Of a stretch of DNA of 64,000 bases, positions 17,139 through 25,894 are shown one piece after another. The notes under the pieces were generated by a model. The model was not told the DNA's origin and did no database searches. It saw only the letters and a list, made by a program, of their open reading frames with translations. The position numbers were made by a program, and so were the translations under genes. The first letter of the stretch is position 1. The number at the start of each line of letters is the position of its first letter. Origin of the DNA: Ga0077555 sp050250755 (GTDB lineage: Bacteria > Pseudomonadota > Alphaproteobacteria > Rhizobiales > Hyphomicrobiaceae). The stretch lies in NCBI GenBank assembly GCA_050250755.1, contig JBFWOB010000024.1:28723-92722 (forward strand), given 5' to 3'.

Positions 17139-17258
17139 CTTGTATTTATGACAGCAGTGTTTCCGATCTTCGCCATATCTCGACAAAGTTGGCGAGCATC
17201 TCAGGAAGTGGGTGCCCTAAAAAGGTCGGGGATTGAGGGATCAGAGTTCTCTCTTGAC

Positions 17259-17288
17259 GTCATGCCCGCGAAGGCGGGCAACTACGGA
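17259..17288 (-). repeat. Palindromic repeat, partner of 17110-17138
   Basis: CGTCATGCCCGCGAAGGCGG followed by GCAACTACGG. Inverted relative to 17110-17138 and separated from it by 120 bases. Confidence 0.9.
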
Positions 17289-17373
17289 CGTCGGCCTCAT
17301 ATTCGGCAGGAAAAGGCTGATACAGGAGAGAAATCTGCGGGAGCGGCGCTTGCCCCGATAGCGAAGCGGTGGG

Positions 17374-18300
17374 TTATTTTGCTGGAGATGCGCCGGTTTG
17401 CTTCGCCAAACGCGCCACCAATGATCCCGAAATGCGCCCCGTTGGCACCAGACCGGAGTCCATCTCGAACTCGCGGATGGCGCGGATCGTCTGATCGGAC
17501 ACGAACCCGTCTGGTTCCGCCACCAGATAGCCAAGCTGTCCGAGCGCCGTTTGCACCGTCCGGATCAACTGCTCGGCGTGGCTGGCCGGTTGCGCGGTTC
17601 CCGCTTGGAGCCCGATCGCCGCGCCCGGCGCCGAAGTGCCGTGCCTCAGGTGGGCGAGCACCTCCGGCGACGGTTCGGCCGTGAGCGGCAATCCCTGGTC
17701 ATGTTCGTAGGCCATTACGGCCGCACGCGTGACGAGGCCCGGCACGCCGTCGGACGAGCCCGGATCATAACCGCGCCGCGACAACTCCTGCTGCACGCTC
17801 CTGACGGTCGCCTTGTGCACCTCTTTCGGGTCGCCGCCCGGGAGGAGCACCTGCGAGAACGATCCCGACGACGGCGAGAAGCTACCGACGCGTTTGTCTT
17901 CCTGCGGACGAGGCAAGCTGGTAGGGGCGCGATTGTTCGGCGCTTCCCGCGAGATGTGGCTGCCGATGAGGGCTTCGAGTGCCTTGCGGCCAAGCTGATC
18001 AGCATCCACCAGAGTCGGGATTTGCCACGGCTCGCGGGCTTCGGCGACTCTCGCCGGGGCCACCCTCGACGTGGCGACCTGGGTTCGTGGCGTTTGGAGT
18101 ACGAGCAGATTGGCGCCGACGCCACCGCAGATCGCGATAAAGGCCACGAGCGCAAGACGCGCACTGATAGGCGACAGCGGCACCTCATGCTCCCCGATGC
18201 ATCTTAATTCGCGTGACGGGGCGGAACTCCGCGCGGAGCCTCCCCCTTCACTCGTGATAGCTTCGGTTTGCTTAACGACTCCTTTACCCGCTGCGTACAA
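17374..18300 (-). CDS. Membrane-anchored peptidoglycan-binding protein with two PG_binding_1 domains
   Basis: 308 residues. One hydrophobic segment near residues 45-70 (ALVAFIAICGGVGANLLVL) makes a signal anchor. A low-complexity linker follows. Two PG_binding_1 repeats come next: VRSVQQELSRRGYDPGSSDG and VQTALGQLGYLVAEPDGF, each followed by the expected helix. Likely a periplasmic wall-binding protein without a visible catalytic domain. The start is uncertain; a GTG about 39 codons in, close to the anchor, is a credible alternative. It is divergent from the DUF5330 gene. Confidence 0.8.
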   Translation of the reverse strand: MYAAGKGVVKQTEAITSEGGGSARSSAPSRELRCIGEHEVPLSPISARLALVAFIAICGGVGANLLVLQTPRTQVATSRVAPARVAEAREPWQIPTLVDADQLGRKALEALIGSHISREAPNNRAPTSLPRPQEDKRVGSFSPSSGSFSQVLLPGGDPKEVHKATVRSVQQELSRRGYDPGSSDGVPGLVTRAAVMAYEHDQGLPLTAEPSPEVLAHLRHGTSAPGAAIGLQAGTAQPASHAEQLIRTVQTALGQLGYLVAEPDGFVSDQTIRAIREFEMDSGLVPTGRISGSLVARLAKQTGASPAK

Positions 18301-18457
18301 TTGGTGCCAAACCGTGAATTTCCGCTAAACCAACCCAATCGCTAGATTCTGCGCAATTTTAACAAAATCTCCGGGCACGAATTGGCAGGTTGGCGGCAAC
18401 TCTGGGTTAGTATCCGTGTAGACCGCAGTGGGGCGGTCGAGTTTTTGGGTGACGGTC

Positions 18458-18838
18458 ATGTTCCTCGTCCGATCGGCATTCTGGATCGCGTTGATCATCT
18501 GGTTGATCCCGAGCGATCCAGCCAAGCAGGCACAGATGTACGAGACGGCCTCGACGGCCATACATCGTGCGGCGACATTCTGCGATCGCAACGCAACGGT
18601 TTGCGAAAGCGCAGAAAATTACTGGGGTATCTTCAAGGACAAAGCCGCCGTGGGTGCTCACATGCTGGGCAACCTGATCAACGAGCGGCTCGCGCCCTCG
18701 CCGACGCCACGTGTGATGGACGGGTCCGCTCGGCGCGGCGGTCCGCCTGCTCTGGAGCGGGTGCAACCTGCGAGTGATACGCTTAGGCCATCGGATCGCG
18801 TGCCCGAGTGGCGCTCCAACGCTCGCACCCAGCTCTGA
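18458..18838 (+). CDS. DUF5330-type small membrane-anchored protein
   Basis: 126 residues beginning MFLVRSAFWIALIIWLIP, a single N-terminal membrane anchor characteristic of this alphaproteobacterial family of unknown function. A conserved ATFCDRNATVCE segment with two Cys follows, then a Pro/Arg-rich tail. The start at 18458 is chosen because the anchor then begins at residue 1. An in-frame start ten codons earlier is less likely. It is divergent from the peptidoglycan-binding protein gene, and a shared envelope role is possible but unproven. Confidence 0.75.
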   Translation: MFLVRSAFWIALIIWLIPSDPAKQAQMYETASTAIHRAATFCDRNATVCESAENYWGIFKDKAAVGAHMLGNLINERLAPSPTPRVMDGSARRGGPPALERVQPASDTLRPSDRVPEWRSNARTQL

Positions 18839-19180
18839 GGCGCTTCGCTGGCGCGTGATCTCCGGCACGTATGCCTCGTCGGGCGATCTGCCTGCAAACA
18901 CGCCTTGCAATTGCCGTCATTTTCAGCGAAACGCGTTTTAGAAAGCGCGCTATGGCCTTCCGTCATGGCGCGTTTTGCAGTGATCCAGTCTCTGTGAATC
19001 GGCAATCCAGCTACTCATCCGAAGGTGATTCGATAGCAAGGTTGCGATTCGCGCGCACAGCCCGCTAGTCTAATGGCCAGACGTGTGGCGGGGCTGCGCC
19101 GGCATAGCGAAAGCGTTGGCCGAGAGCAGGCGGTCGAGTTGGTCGAATCGGAGTCGAGTTTCGGCTCGGACACGAGCGGT

Positions 19181-20428
19181 ATGACGAAGGCCGAGGCAAC
19201 AGCAGGAGATATGGCGACAGTGGCGGCTGCCCTTGACGGGGTGGCCCCTGGGAGTCGTGTCGTCGCTGCGATGTCCGGTGGCGTCGACAGCTCGGTCGTG
19301 GCATCGCTATTGAAGCGGCTCGGCTACGATGTGGTCGGGATCACGCTGCAGCTCTACGATCATGGCTCCGCAGTCGGGCGCAAGGGCGCCTGCTGTGCCG
19401 GACAGGACATCAGCGATGCGCGGCGGGTGGCGGACCAGATTGGCATTCCTCACTACGTCCTCGACTACGAATCCCGCTTCCGCAAGGCGGTCATCGACAC
19501 CTTCGCGGATAGCTATCTCAGAGGCGAAACGCCGATTCCCTGCGTCGCCTGCAATCAGCAGATCAAGTTTGGCGATCTTTCCGCTGCCGCGCGCGATCTC
19601 GGTGCTGCAGCGCTGGTGACGGGGCACTACGTCGGTTGGCGCCGCGAGACGACGGGACCGGCTCTTTTTCGAGCTGCCGATGCCGATCGCGACCAGAGCT
19701 ATTTCCTTTTCTCGACGCCACCGTCCGAGCTTGAATTCGTTCGCTTTCCGCTTGGTGGTCTGTCGAAGCGTGCCGTTCGTGATTTCGCGACAGACGCGGG
19801 CCTCGCCGTCGCGGACAAAGCCGACAGCCAGGACATCTGCTTCGTTCCCGGTGGCCGCTATGCCGATGTGATCGAGCGCTTGCGGCCGGGTGCCGCTGAG
19901 CCCGGTGAGATCGCGCATGTCGATGGGCGTGTGCTCGGCCGACACGGCGGCATTCTCAACTTTACCGTTGGCCAGCGGCGTGGTCTCGGCATTGCCGCAG
20001 CGGAGCCGCTCTATGTCGTGGCTCTCGATCCAGAGTCGCATCGCGTCATTGTTGGTCCACATGAGATGCTCCTGACGCGTCGCATCGAGCTTGCCGCCAT
20101 AAATTGGCTTGGGCCTTGCGACATCGATACATTCGTACTCGGCGGAGGACGCGTGTATGCACGCGTACGTTCGACCGGATTGCCTCGCCCGGCACGCCTG
20201 CTTTGCGAGGGCGGTCGGTATGCGATTTCGCTCGACGAAGGCGAGCATGGCGTTGCGCGAGGGCAGGCCTGTGTGCTCTATGCGGACGGTTCACCCGGAG
20301 CACGTTTGCTCGGCGGAGGCTGGATTGCTCGCGCCGAAAGTATTGGTGCCGACGCGCGGCGGAGTTCAAATGCGCGCAGGGCGTGTGTCTTAAGTGAAGC
20401 GGAACAAGGCCCTAGTACCCCGGGTTAA
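19181..20428 (+). CDS. mnmA: tRNA-uridine 2-sulfurtransferase
   Basis: Thiolates U34 of tRNA Lys, Glu and Gln. The N-terminal PP-loop ATPase motif SGGVDSSV is at 32-39. The two catalytic cysteines are visible, one in ACCAGQDI (E. coli Cys102 region) and one in SQDICFVPGG (Cys199 region). The central and C-terminal beta-barrel domains follow. About 415 residues from this start, slightly longer than usual because of a C-terminal Ala/Arg-rich tail of about 35 residues. The start is uncertain: ATG 19181 and ATG 19211 are both plausible, and a frame open from 19073 gives an over-long N terminus. Confidence 0.9.
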   Translation: MTKAEATAGDMATVAAALDGVAPGSRVVAAMSGGVDSSVVASLLKRLGYDVVGITLQLYDHGSAVGRKGACCAGQDISDARRVADQIGIPHYVLDYESRFRKAVIDTFADSYLRGETPIPCVACNQQIKFGDLSAAARDLGAAALVTGHYVGWRRETTGPALFRAADADRDQSYFLFSTPPSELEFVRFPLGGLSKRAVRDFATDAGLAVADKADSQDICFVPGGRYADVIERLRPGAAEPGEIAHVDGRVLGRHGGILNFTVGQRRGLGIAAAEPLYVVALDPESHRVIVGPHEMLLTRRIELAAINWLGPCDIDTFVLGGGRVYARVRSTGLPRPARLLCEGGRYAISLDEGEHGVARGQACVLYADGSPGARLLGGGWIARAESIGADARRSSNARRACVLSEAEQGPSTPG

Positions 20429-20489
20429 GAAGGGGGTGCGGCCGACGCTCTGGTATCGGCCGTGGCCTGATGAGTGGGACGGAGGATCT

Positions 20490-21215
20490 ATGAACTTGTC
20501 GACGCGTCAGGGCAGCCCGAGACTGCCGCGCTCATTTGGTAAGGGAGCGCTCGCTCGCCGGACCCGTCACAGCAACCGCCTCGATGAGGCGAACGTGCTG
20601 GATGCCTATCGGCGGTGGGCGCCTGTCTATGACAACACATTCGGCAGATTGACGACCGAGGGCCGCAAGCAGGCCGTCGAGATGATCAACACGCGCTCCG
20701 GACGTGTCCTCGAACTCGGCGTCGGCACAGGTCTTTCGCTTTCGTACTACAATCGTCATCTGGACATCGTCGGCATCGACATCTCGCCCGATATGCTCGT
20801 CCGAGCCCGCCAGAAAGTCGCGGCGGAAGGTCTCGACAACGTCAGCGGCCTTTACGAGATGGACGCCGCCACCCTGGACTTTCCGAGCGGCACATTCGAC
20901 GTCGTCGTCGCCATGTACGTGATGACCGTCGTTCCCGATCCGGTCGCCGTCATGCGTGAGATTACCCGGGTCTGCAAGCCCGGCGGCGAGGTGCTCCTGC
21001 TCAATCACTTCAGCGAGGAGTCGGGTGTTCGTGGCTGGGTTGAGCGTCGCATGGCGCCATTTGCAACCCGTCTCGGTTGGCATCCCGTATTCGATGTCGA
21101 TCGCGTCATGGTCTGCGACGACCTCAAGCTGACGGGCCGCTTCACGCTGAAGCCATTCGGCCTCTTCACGCTGCTTCGATTCCAGAAGGCCGCTCAGGCT
21201 GCCGCAGCGGCCTGA
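20490..21215 (+). CDS. pmtA: Phosphatidylethanolamine N-methyltransferase-like SAM methyltransferase
   Basis: 241-residue class I methyltransferase. The SAM-binding motif is VLELGVGTGLSLSYY, motif II acid IVGIDISPDML, and post-motif MDAATLDFPSGTFDVVV. The N-terminal AYRRWAPVYDNTFG and the overall pattern match the soluble PmtA type of Rhodobacter and rhizobia, which methylates PE towards phosphatidylcholine at the membrane surface. The start at 20490 has GGAGG upstream. An in-frame start at 20394 overlaps mnmA. Substrate assignment is by family resemblance only. Confidence 0.78.
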   Translation: MNLSTRQGSPRLPRSFGKGALARRTRHSNRLDEANVLDAYRRWAPVYDNTFGRLTTEGRKQAVEMINTRSGRVLELGVGTGLSLSYYNRHLDIVGIDISPDMLVRARQKVAAEGLDNVSGLYEMDAATLDFPSGTFDVVVAMYVMTVVPDPVAVMREITRVCKPGGEVLLLNHFSEESGVRGWVERRMAPFATRLGWHPVFDVDRVMVCDDLKLTGRFTLKPFGLFTLLRFQKAAQAAAAA

Positions 21216-21247
21216 TACGTCACGCTCCCCGTTCCACCTCCGTCGTT

Positions 21248-21277
21248 CCTCCCGGTTAAGACTTGCAATCCGGGAGG
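21248..21277. terminator. Hairpin between convergent pmtA and epoxide hydrolase genes
   Basis: CCTCCCGG (21248-21255) pairs with CCGGGAGG (21270-21277) around a 14-base loop, in the 107-base convergent gap. Probably a bidirectional terminator. There is no long T-tract. Confidence 0.45.
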
Positions 21278-21322
21278 TCATTGTGCCGGTGCTCACCGCG
21301 GACCGGACGCAGCGCCCGAGCC

Positions 21323-22486
21323 TTACCCGTGCTGCCGCAACGGGCGGAAGAAGGCTCGAATTTCTTCAGCAAGCACGTCCGGTTGCTCCATCGCGGCGAA
21401 GTGGCCGCCTTTCTGAAGTGTGCTCCACCGCTGGATATTCGTGTAAGTCCGCTCCGCCAGCGAGCGCGGTGGCGAGAGGATTTCCTTCGGAAACTCCGCA
21501 TAACCCGTCGGTACTGTGATCTTACCGCCATTGGGAATCGGCCATGGCGCGTGCATCCGATCGTAATAGGGCCAGAAGGAAGAGCCGATCGCGCCTGTCG
21601 CCCAGTAGAGCATGATGTTGGTCAGCATCTGATCCCGATCGACTGCGGACTCGATCGCGCCGTCGTTGTCGGTCCAGCGTTGGAATTTCTCGACAATCCA
21701 GGCCGCGAGGCCCACAGGCGAATCCGTCAGGCCGAACGAGAGCGTCGTCGGGCGGGTGCCCTGGATCCACTGATATCCCGTCTCCTCCTTGAGCCACCGC
21801 GAAAGCTGGTCGAGAAACTGGCGCTCTTCGGGCGTCGGATCTTTGAGAGATGCGTCTCGCCTCACCGCCAGCAGATTGATGTGAATGCCGAGCAGCCGTT
21901 CCGGGAACTCGTAACCCAGCCGTGACGTGACGAACGCGCCCCAGTCACCGCCCTGCGCGCCGAACCGTTTGTAGCCCAGCACGTCCGTCATCAGTGCGGC
22001 GAACGTCTTGGCGATCTCGACAACTCCGAATCTCGGCTGTCCCGCGGCGAACGAAAGCGTGTAGCCAGGGAGCGACGGCGCGACCACCGTGAACGCGTCG
22101 GCCGGATCAGCGCCGAAACGGGCGGGGTCCGTCAGCCTAGGAAGGATCTGCGTGAATTCGACCACCGAGCCCGGCCACCCGTGCGAGAGCAGAAGTGGAA
22201 TCGGCGCAGGTCCCTTTCCGAGTTCATGGATGAAATGAAGATCAATCCCTGCGAGCGGCACCTTGAATTGTCGGAATCCGTTGAGGCGAGCCTCCTGCTC
22301 GCGCCAGTTGAAGTGATCCCGCCAGTAGGCGACGAGCTCCTGCATGTAGGCGATGCTTGTGCCCGTCGACCATGGCTCGACGGGTGGCGTTTCCGGCCAA
22401 CGGACGCGGGCAAGGCGGTCCTTGAGATCGCTGAGCGCGTCTTCGGAGATGTGGAGGCGGAAAGGTTCTGGCATGCGCGTGCTCAT
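21323..22486 (-). CDS. Epoxide hydrolase (alpha/beta hydrolase with EHN domain)
   Basis: 387 residues. The N-terminal EHN domain (about 5-110) leads into the hydrolase core. The oxyanion motif HGWPGS is at 102-107, the nucleophile Asp181 in GGDWGA, and the base His362 in KGGHFAAMEQP. It is predicted to open epoxides to diols in the cytosol. The family is related to microsomal/juvenile-hormone epoxide hydrolases. The start at 22486 has GGGAG upstream. Ten more codons are open. It converges with pmtA and is divergent from the small kinase gene. Confidence 0.88.
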   Translation of the reverse strand: MSTRMPEPFRLHISEDALSDLKDRLARVRWPETPPVEPWSTGTSIAYMQELVAYWRDHFNWREQEARLNGFRQFKVPLAGIDLHFIHELGKGPAPIPLLLSHGWPGSVVEFTQILPRLTDPARFGADPADAFTVVAPSLPGYTLSFAAGQPRFGVVEIAKTFAALMTDVLGYKRFGAQGGDWGAFVTSRLGYEFPERLLGIHINLLAVRRDASLKDPTPEERQFLDQLSRWLKEETGYQWIQGTRPTTLSFGLTDSPVGLAAWIVEKFQRWTDNDGAIESAVDRDQMLTNIMLYWATGAIGSSFWPYYDRMHAPWPIPNGGKITVPTGYAEFPKEILSPPRSLAERTYTNIQRWSTLQKGGHFAAMEQPDVLAEEIRAFFRPLRQHG

Positions 22487-22711
22487 GGAGCGTACTCCCA
22501 AGGCCGATCGCTTCATGGATGAACGGACGGGCGCAGCGGCTGACCAACGAGCACCACTGCACGACCAAATCTATGGCGGGCTTTCTTCGACAGGAACCCG
22601 AAAGCGATATACCCCGTACCGCTCCGCGCGCGGCGCAGTTCCCGCGGGGCATGGATCGCAGTCCGATTGTCTCTTTACGCGAGCCGCCGTCTCGCGCATC
22701 TGGAGCCCTTC

Positions 22712-23245
22712 ATGCGTCTCGTTTTCATCTACGGCTCCGCGGCGTCCGGCAAGCTTACCGTTGCGCGGGAGCTTGCTTCACGCACGGGTATGGCTCTCTT
22801 CCATAACCATTTGATCGTGGACGCCGTTGGGGCGGTGTTTCCTTTCGGCTCGGAGCCCTTCGTCCGGCTTCGGGAAGAGTTTTGGCTGGCGATCATGGCG
22901 GAGGCGGCGCGGTGCGACAGGTCTCTCGTCTTCACGTTCGCTCCCGAGCCGAGCGTTGCTCCCGGCTTCGCCGAGCGTGTTCGCGAGCTGATCCAAGCAG
23001 CCGGCGGCGAGGTCGTGTTCGTCGCGCTCACTGTGCCGCAGGACGAACAGGAGCGCCGCATAGAGGCGCCCGATCGAGCGGCCTTTGGAAAACTCCGCTC
23101 CGTCGAGCTCCTGCGACAACTTCGCGACGCGTTCGATGCCAGTTTCGCGGCTATGCCCGAGCCGGATCTCGCTATCGACACTGCCACCACGCACCCGTCG
23201 GCGGCGGTGGACGCCATCATCAAGGTCATTTCCGATGGGACTTGA
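22712..23245 (+). CDS. Small P-loop kinase-like protein (AAA/shikimate-kinase-like)
   Basis: 177 residues with an N-terminal Walker A GSAASGKLT at about 8-16 directly after the first strand (MRLVFIY). The rest looks like a small nucleoside/shikimate-type kinase fold, with FTFAPEPS in the middle and a helical C terminus. The substrate is unknown. The start at 22712 is preceded by GGAG. The frame is open from 22667, but that part is not family-like. It precedes an MFS gene on the same strand by about 100 bases. Confidence 0.75.
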   Translation: MRLVFIYGSAASGKLTVARELASRTGMALFHNHLIVDAVGAVFPFGSEPFVRLREEFWLAIMAEAARCDRSLVFTFAPEPSVAPGFAERVRELIQAAGGEVVFVALTVPQDEQERRIEAPDRAAFGKLRSVELLRQLRDAFDASFAAMPEPDLAIDTATTHPSAAVDAIIKVISDGT

Positions 23246-23342
23246 CCATTATCCAAACTGAGAGAATAGACGCGATCGTGCGACCCTGCGCTCCGATCGG
23301 ATCTCCCGATCACTCATCCGACAACACGAGGACGGAACCAGC

Positions 23343-24608
23343 GTGCAGCTCCAGTTGACGGCGATCGCCGCTGCCGTACGCCGTCCGTTCTTTCGCGCCG
23401 TGGGAGGTCTCGGCGCCACTCAGCTTATCGGCTGGGGTACGTCGTTCTCTGCGATCCCGATTTTCGGGACGCCGATCGCTGCCGACCTCAACCTCGCTCG
23501 CGAGTGGGTGTTCGGGGGCATCACGATCATGCTGCTGATTTCGGCCGTGGTGGCGCCGCGTGTCGGCCGGCTCGTCGATCGGCTGGGTGCGCGCCCGCTG
23601 ATGGTTGTCGGCTCGCTGTTGGCGGCGGTCGCCATGCTCTGCCAGGGTTGGGCCTGGAATCTTCCGAGCTATCTGTTCGCATGGGTTCTGGTGGGGTTCG
23701 CGACACCGATGATGCTGGGCAATGCGGCCATGCCGGGCCTAGTGCAGGTCGTCGGTCCGAATGCGCGATCCGCGATCACCAGCCTCATGCTCATCTCCGG
23801 CCTGACATCGACGGTCTTCCTCCCGCTCAACGCCTGGCTTCTGGGGACGATAGGTTGGCGCGACGCTTACATCGTCTTCGCGCTCCTTCATCTTCTGGTC
23901 TGCGCGCCGCTCCATTGGTTCGCTCTCAGGACCGATGCGCCGAAGGATCCTCCGACGCCATCGGCTGTTGCACCGTCGCGGGGGCGGAGCGGGTTTCCGC
24001 CGGATGGATTGTTACCGGAAGAGCAGCGCCGGGGCGCCCTTGTTCTGCTGTCGATCTGGATGAGCGCGGAAGGTTTGATCACCTGGGGACTGTACCTTCA
24101 GATCATCGATATTCTCGTGGGGTTGGGGTTGACCGCCAATCAATCTGTTGCCGTTTGGGCTATCGTTGGGCCGTGTCAGGCGGCAGCGCGCCTCATTGAG
24201 CTCATGAGTGCCGGACGCCATTCGATCCTTACGACGAGCCTGGGCGCCGCCTTGGGTGTCAGTCTGTCGTTTCTCGCGTTGCTGCCGTTCGGTGTGACGG
24301 TATCGACCGCGATCGTGTTCTGCATTTGCATCGGCACAGGGCATGGACTATTCGCCATCGCCCGCAATACGCTACCGCTCGCGCTGTTCGGCACGAAGGA
24401 GTACGGCACCTATATCGGCCTCCTGACGGTGCCGCAGAACATCTGCAATGCGATCGCCCCTGTCGCCTTTGCTGCCATCCTCTCGCACTTCTCGGCGGCG
24501 GGCACGATTTGGATTTCGGCAATTGCCGCCTGGACAGGGCTGGTCGCGGTTGTTTTCCTGAACCGGTTCTGCCGGGCCGCCATGAAAGATCGTGGGATAG
24601 ACTTGTGA
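23343..24608 (+). CDS. MFS transporter
   Basis: 421 residues with 12 membrane segments, starting at GTG. Helix 2-3 shows RVGRLVDRLGARPLMVVG, a good MFS motif A. A hydrophilic loop of about 30 residues rich in Pro separates the halves. The stop overlaps the start of the following CoA-hydrolase/transferase gene (GTGA), indicating translational coupling. This hints that the permease imports or exports an organic acid handled by that enzyme, which is inference from coupling only. Confidence 0.83.
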   Translation: MQLQLTAIAAAVRRPFFRAVGGLGATQLIGWGTSFSAIPIFGTPIAADLNLAREWVFGGITIMLLISAVVAPRVGRLVDRLGARPLMVVGSLLAAVAMLCQGWAWNLPSYLFAWVLVGFATPMMLGNAAMPGLVQVVGPNARSAITSLMLISGLTSTVFLPLNAWLLGTIGWRDAYIVFALLHLLVCAPLHWFALRTDAPKDPPTPSAVAPSRGRSGFPPDGLLPEEQRRGALVLLSIWMSAEGLITWGLYLQIIDILVGLGLTANQSVAVWAIVGPCQAAARLIELMSAGRHSILTTSLGAALGVSLSFLALLPFGVTVSTAIVFCICIGTGHGLFAIARNTLPLALFGTKEYGTYIGLLTVPQNICNAIAPVAFAAILSHFSAAGTIWISAIAAWTGLVAVVFLNRFCRAAMKDRGIDL

Positions 24609-25876
24609 CCACACCTCCAACGCCTGCCTCGTCCAGCCTCTTGATTGCCGATCTCGTCCAGCCGGGCGACACGCTCATGTGGGGCATGGGACAATCTGAG
24701 CCGATCGCCTTGCTCGGGCGGCTCAACGAAGAAATCGACCACCTGCCGTCACCCTGCGGGGCGGTTCTCGGCCTCACGCTCACCGAGACGCTTGACGCCA
24801 GGCGCTTTTCGCAAAAGGCGAAGGTGCGTGCGTTTGGCGGTGCCGGCACCAACCGTCGTTTTCAGGACCTCGGTAACCTGGATGCGCTGCCGATGAATTA
24901 TTCGGCCGTTCCCGGCGCCATACGGTCCGGCGCGCTTCGCATCGATGTTGCGCTCACCACCCTCGCGCGGGACGGAGCCGTCTACAACCTGGGGCCTATC
25001 GCGGACTACATTGCCGATGCGGTCGCGACGGCACGCGTCGTGATCGCCGAGATCAATGATGCGTTTCCGGTGACCTTTGGCGATACCTCCGTTGAGCCGG
25101 CCCGCGTCACCCGGTCGATCGAAGTCTCGCATCCGCCCATCGAGATGGTCGTTCCGCCACCCGGCGATGTCGACCGCGAGATCGGTCGACTGATCGCCCG
25201 CCTCGTGCCGGATGGCGCTACGCTCGAAGTCGGGCTCGGCGTCATCCCCGATGCCGCGCTCGCGGCGCTCGCCGGTAAGCGCGATCTGGGCATTCATTCG
25301 GGGACCATCGGCGATGGTGTTGTCGCGCTCGTTGAGGCCGGTGCCGTCACCAACGCGCGCAAGCCCATCGATCCTGGCATCACCGTCTCGGCCGGCATCC
25401 TCGGCACCAAGCGCGCCTATCGCTGGGCGCATCGCAACCCACATCTGCGAATCCGCACGCCGGTCTATACCCACAATGCCGCGGTGCTGTCGTCGATCCC
25501 GAACTTCATCGGTATCAACACGGCACTCGAGGTCGACCTCACGGGGCAGATGAATGCGGAAACCGCGGGGGGGCGCTCGATCGGCATGATTGGTGGGCAC
25601 GCCGATTTCATGCGCGGTTGCCAGCTCTCCGCCGGTGGCATCGGCATTGTCGCGCTGCCGTCGACGGCAAAGGGCGGCCGGATTTCACGAATTGTGCCGC
25701 GATTGGGTGACGGCGTCGTCACCACGGGCCGCTCCGATGCCGATGTCGTGGTCACCGAGCACGGCATTGCGGAGCTCAAGGGCCGATCGGTCCGCGAGCG
25801 TGCCCGCGCCCTCATCGCGGTCGCCCATCCCGATTTCCGCCGCGACCTCGAAGCCGCCGTCGATACCCTCGTTTAG
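24605..25876 (+). CDS. Acetyl-CoA hydrolase/4-hydroxybutyrate CoA-transferase family protein
   Basis: 423 residues of the AcH family. The CoA-thioester-forming Glu is probably the one in NTALEVDLTGQMNAE, followed by GGHADFMRGCQLSAGG, ALPSTAKGGRISRIV and VVTEHGIAELKG, all typical landmarks. It may transfer CoA between acetyl/propionyl-CoA and an organic acid, or hydrolyse the thioester. The GTG start at 24605 overlaps the MFS stop by four bases. A much longer open frame (from 24326) lies inside the MFS gene and is not used. It converges with the next CoA-transferase after 18 bases. Confidence 0.86.
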   Translation: MTTPPTPASSSLLIADLVQPGDTLMWGMGQSEPIALLGRLNEEIDHLPSPCGAVLGLTLTETLDARRFSQKAKVRAFGGAGTNRRFQDLGNLDALPMNYSAVPGAIRSGALRIDVALTTLARDGAVYNLGPIADYIADAVATARVVIAEINDAFPVTFGDTSVEPARVTRSIEVSHPPIEMVVPPPGDVDREIGRLIARLVPDGATLEVGLGVIPDAALAALAGKRDLGIHSGTIGDGVVALVEAGAVTNARKPIDPGITVSAGILGTKRAYRWAHRNPHLRIRTPVYTHNAAVLSSIPNFIGINTALEVDLTGQMNAETAGGRSIGMIGGHADFMRGCQLSAGGIGIVALPSTAKGGRISRIVPRLGDGVVTTGRSDADVVVTEHGIAELKGRSVRERARALIAVAHPDFRRDLEAAVDTLV

Positions 25877-25894
25877 TCGGTCATCCCGGCGGTC

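Larger units (their letters stand above)
16781..17373. other. 593-base intergenic region with an inverted repeat pair
   Basis: No convincing gene. Short ORFs here translate the palindromic repeats (peptides such as HAREGGHP). It holds the two repeats listed at 17110 and 17259 and a short CGAAGCTTCG palindrome near 16872. Confidence 0.7.

Noticed and set aside
16953..17186. Short frames such as the one on the minus strand around the repeats at 17.1 kb
   Set aside because: They translate the palindromic repeats (HAREGGHP-type peptides) and have no ribosome-binding sites.
14926..19077. Identical 16-bp sequence CCGCTAGTCTAATGGC at 14926-14941 and 19062-19077
   Set aside because: In 64 kb one chance pair of identical 16-mers is expected with roughly even odds. 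The flanks differ and no common function is visible.
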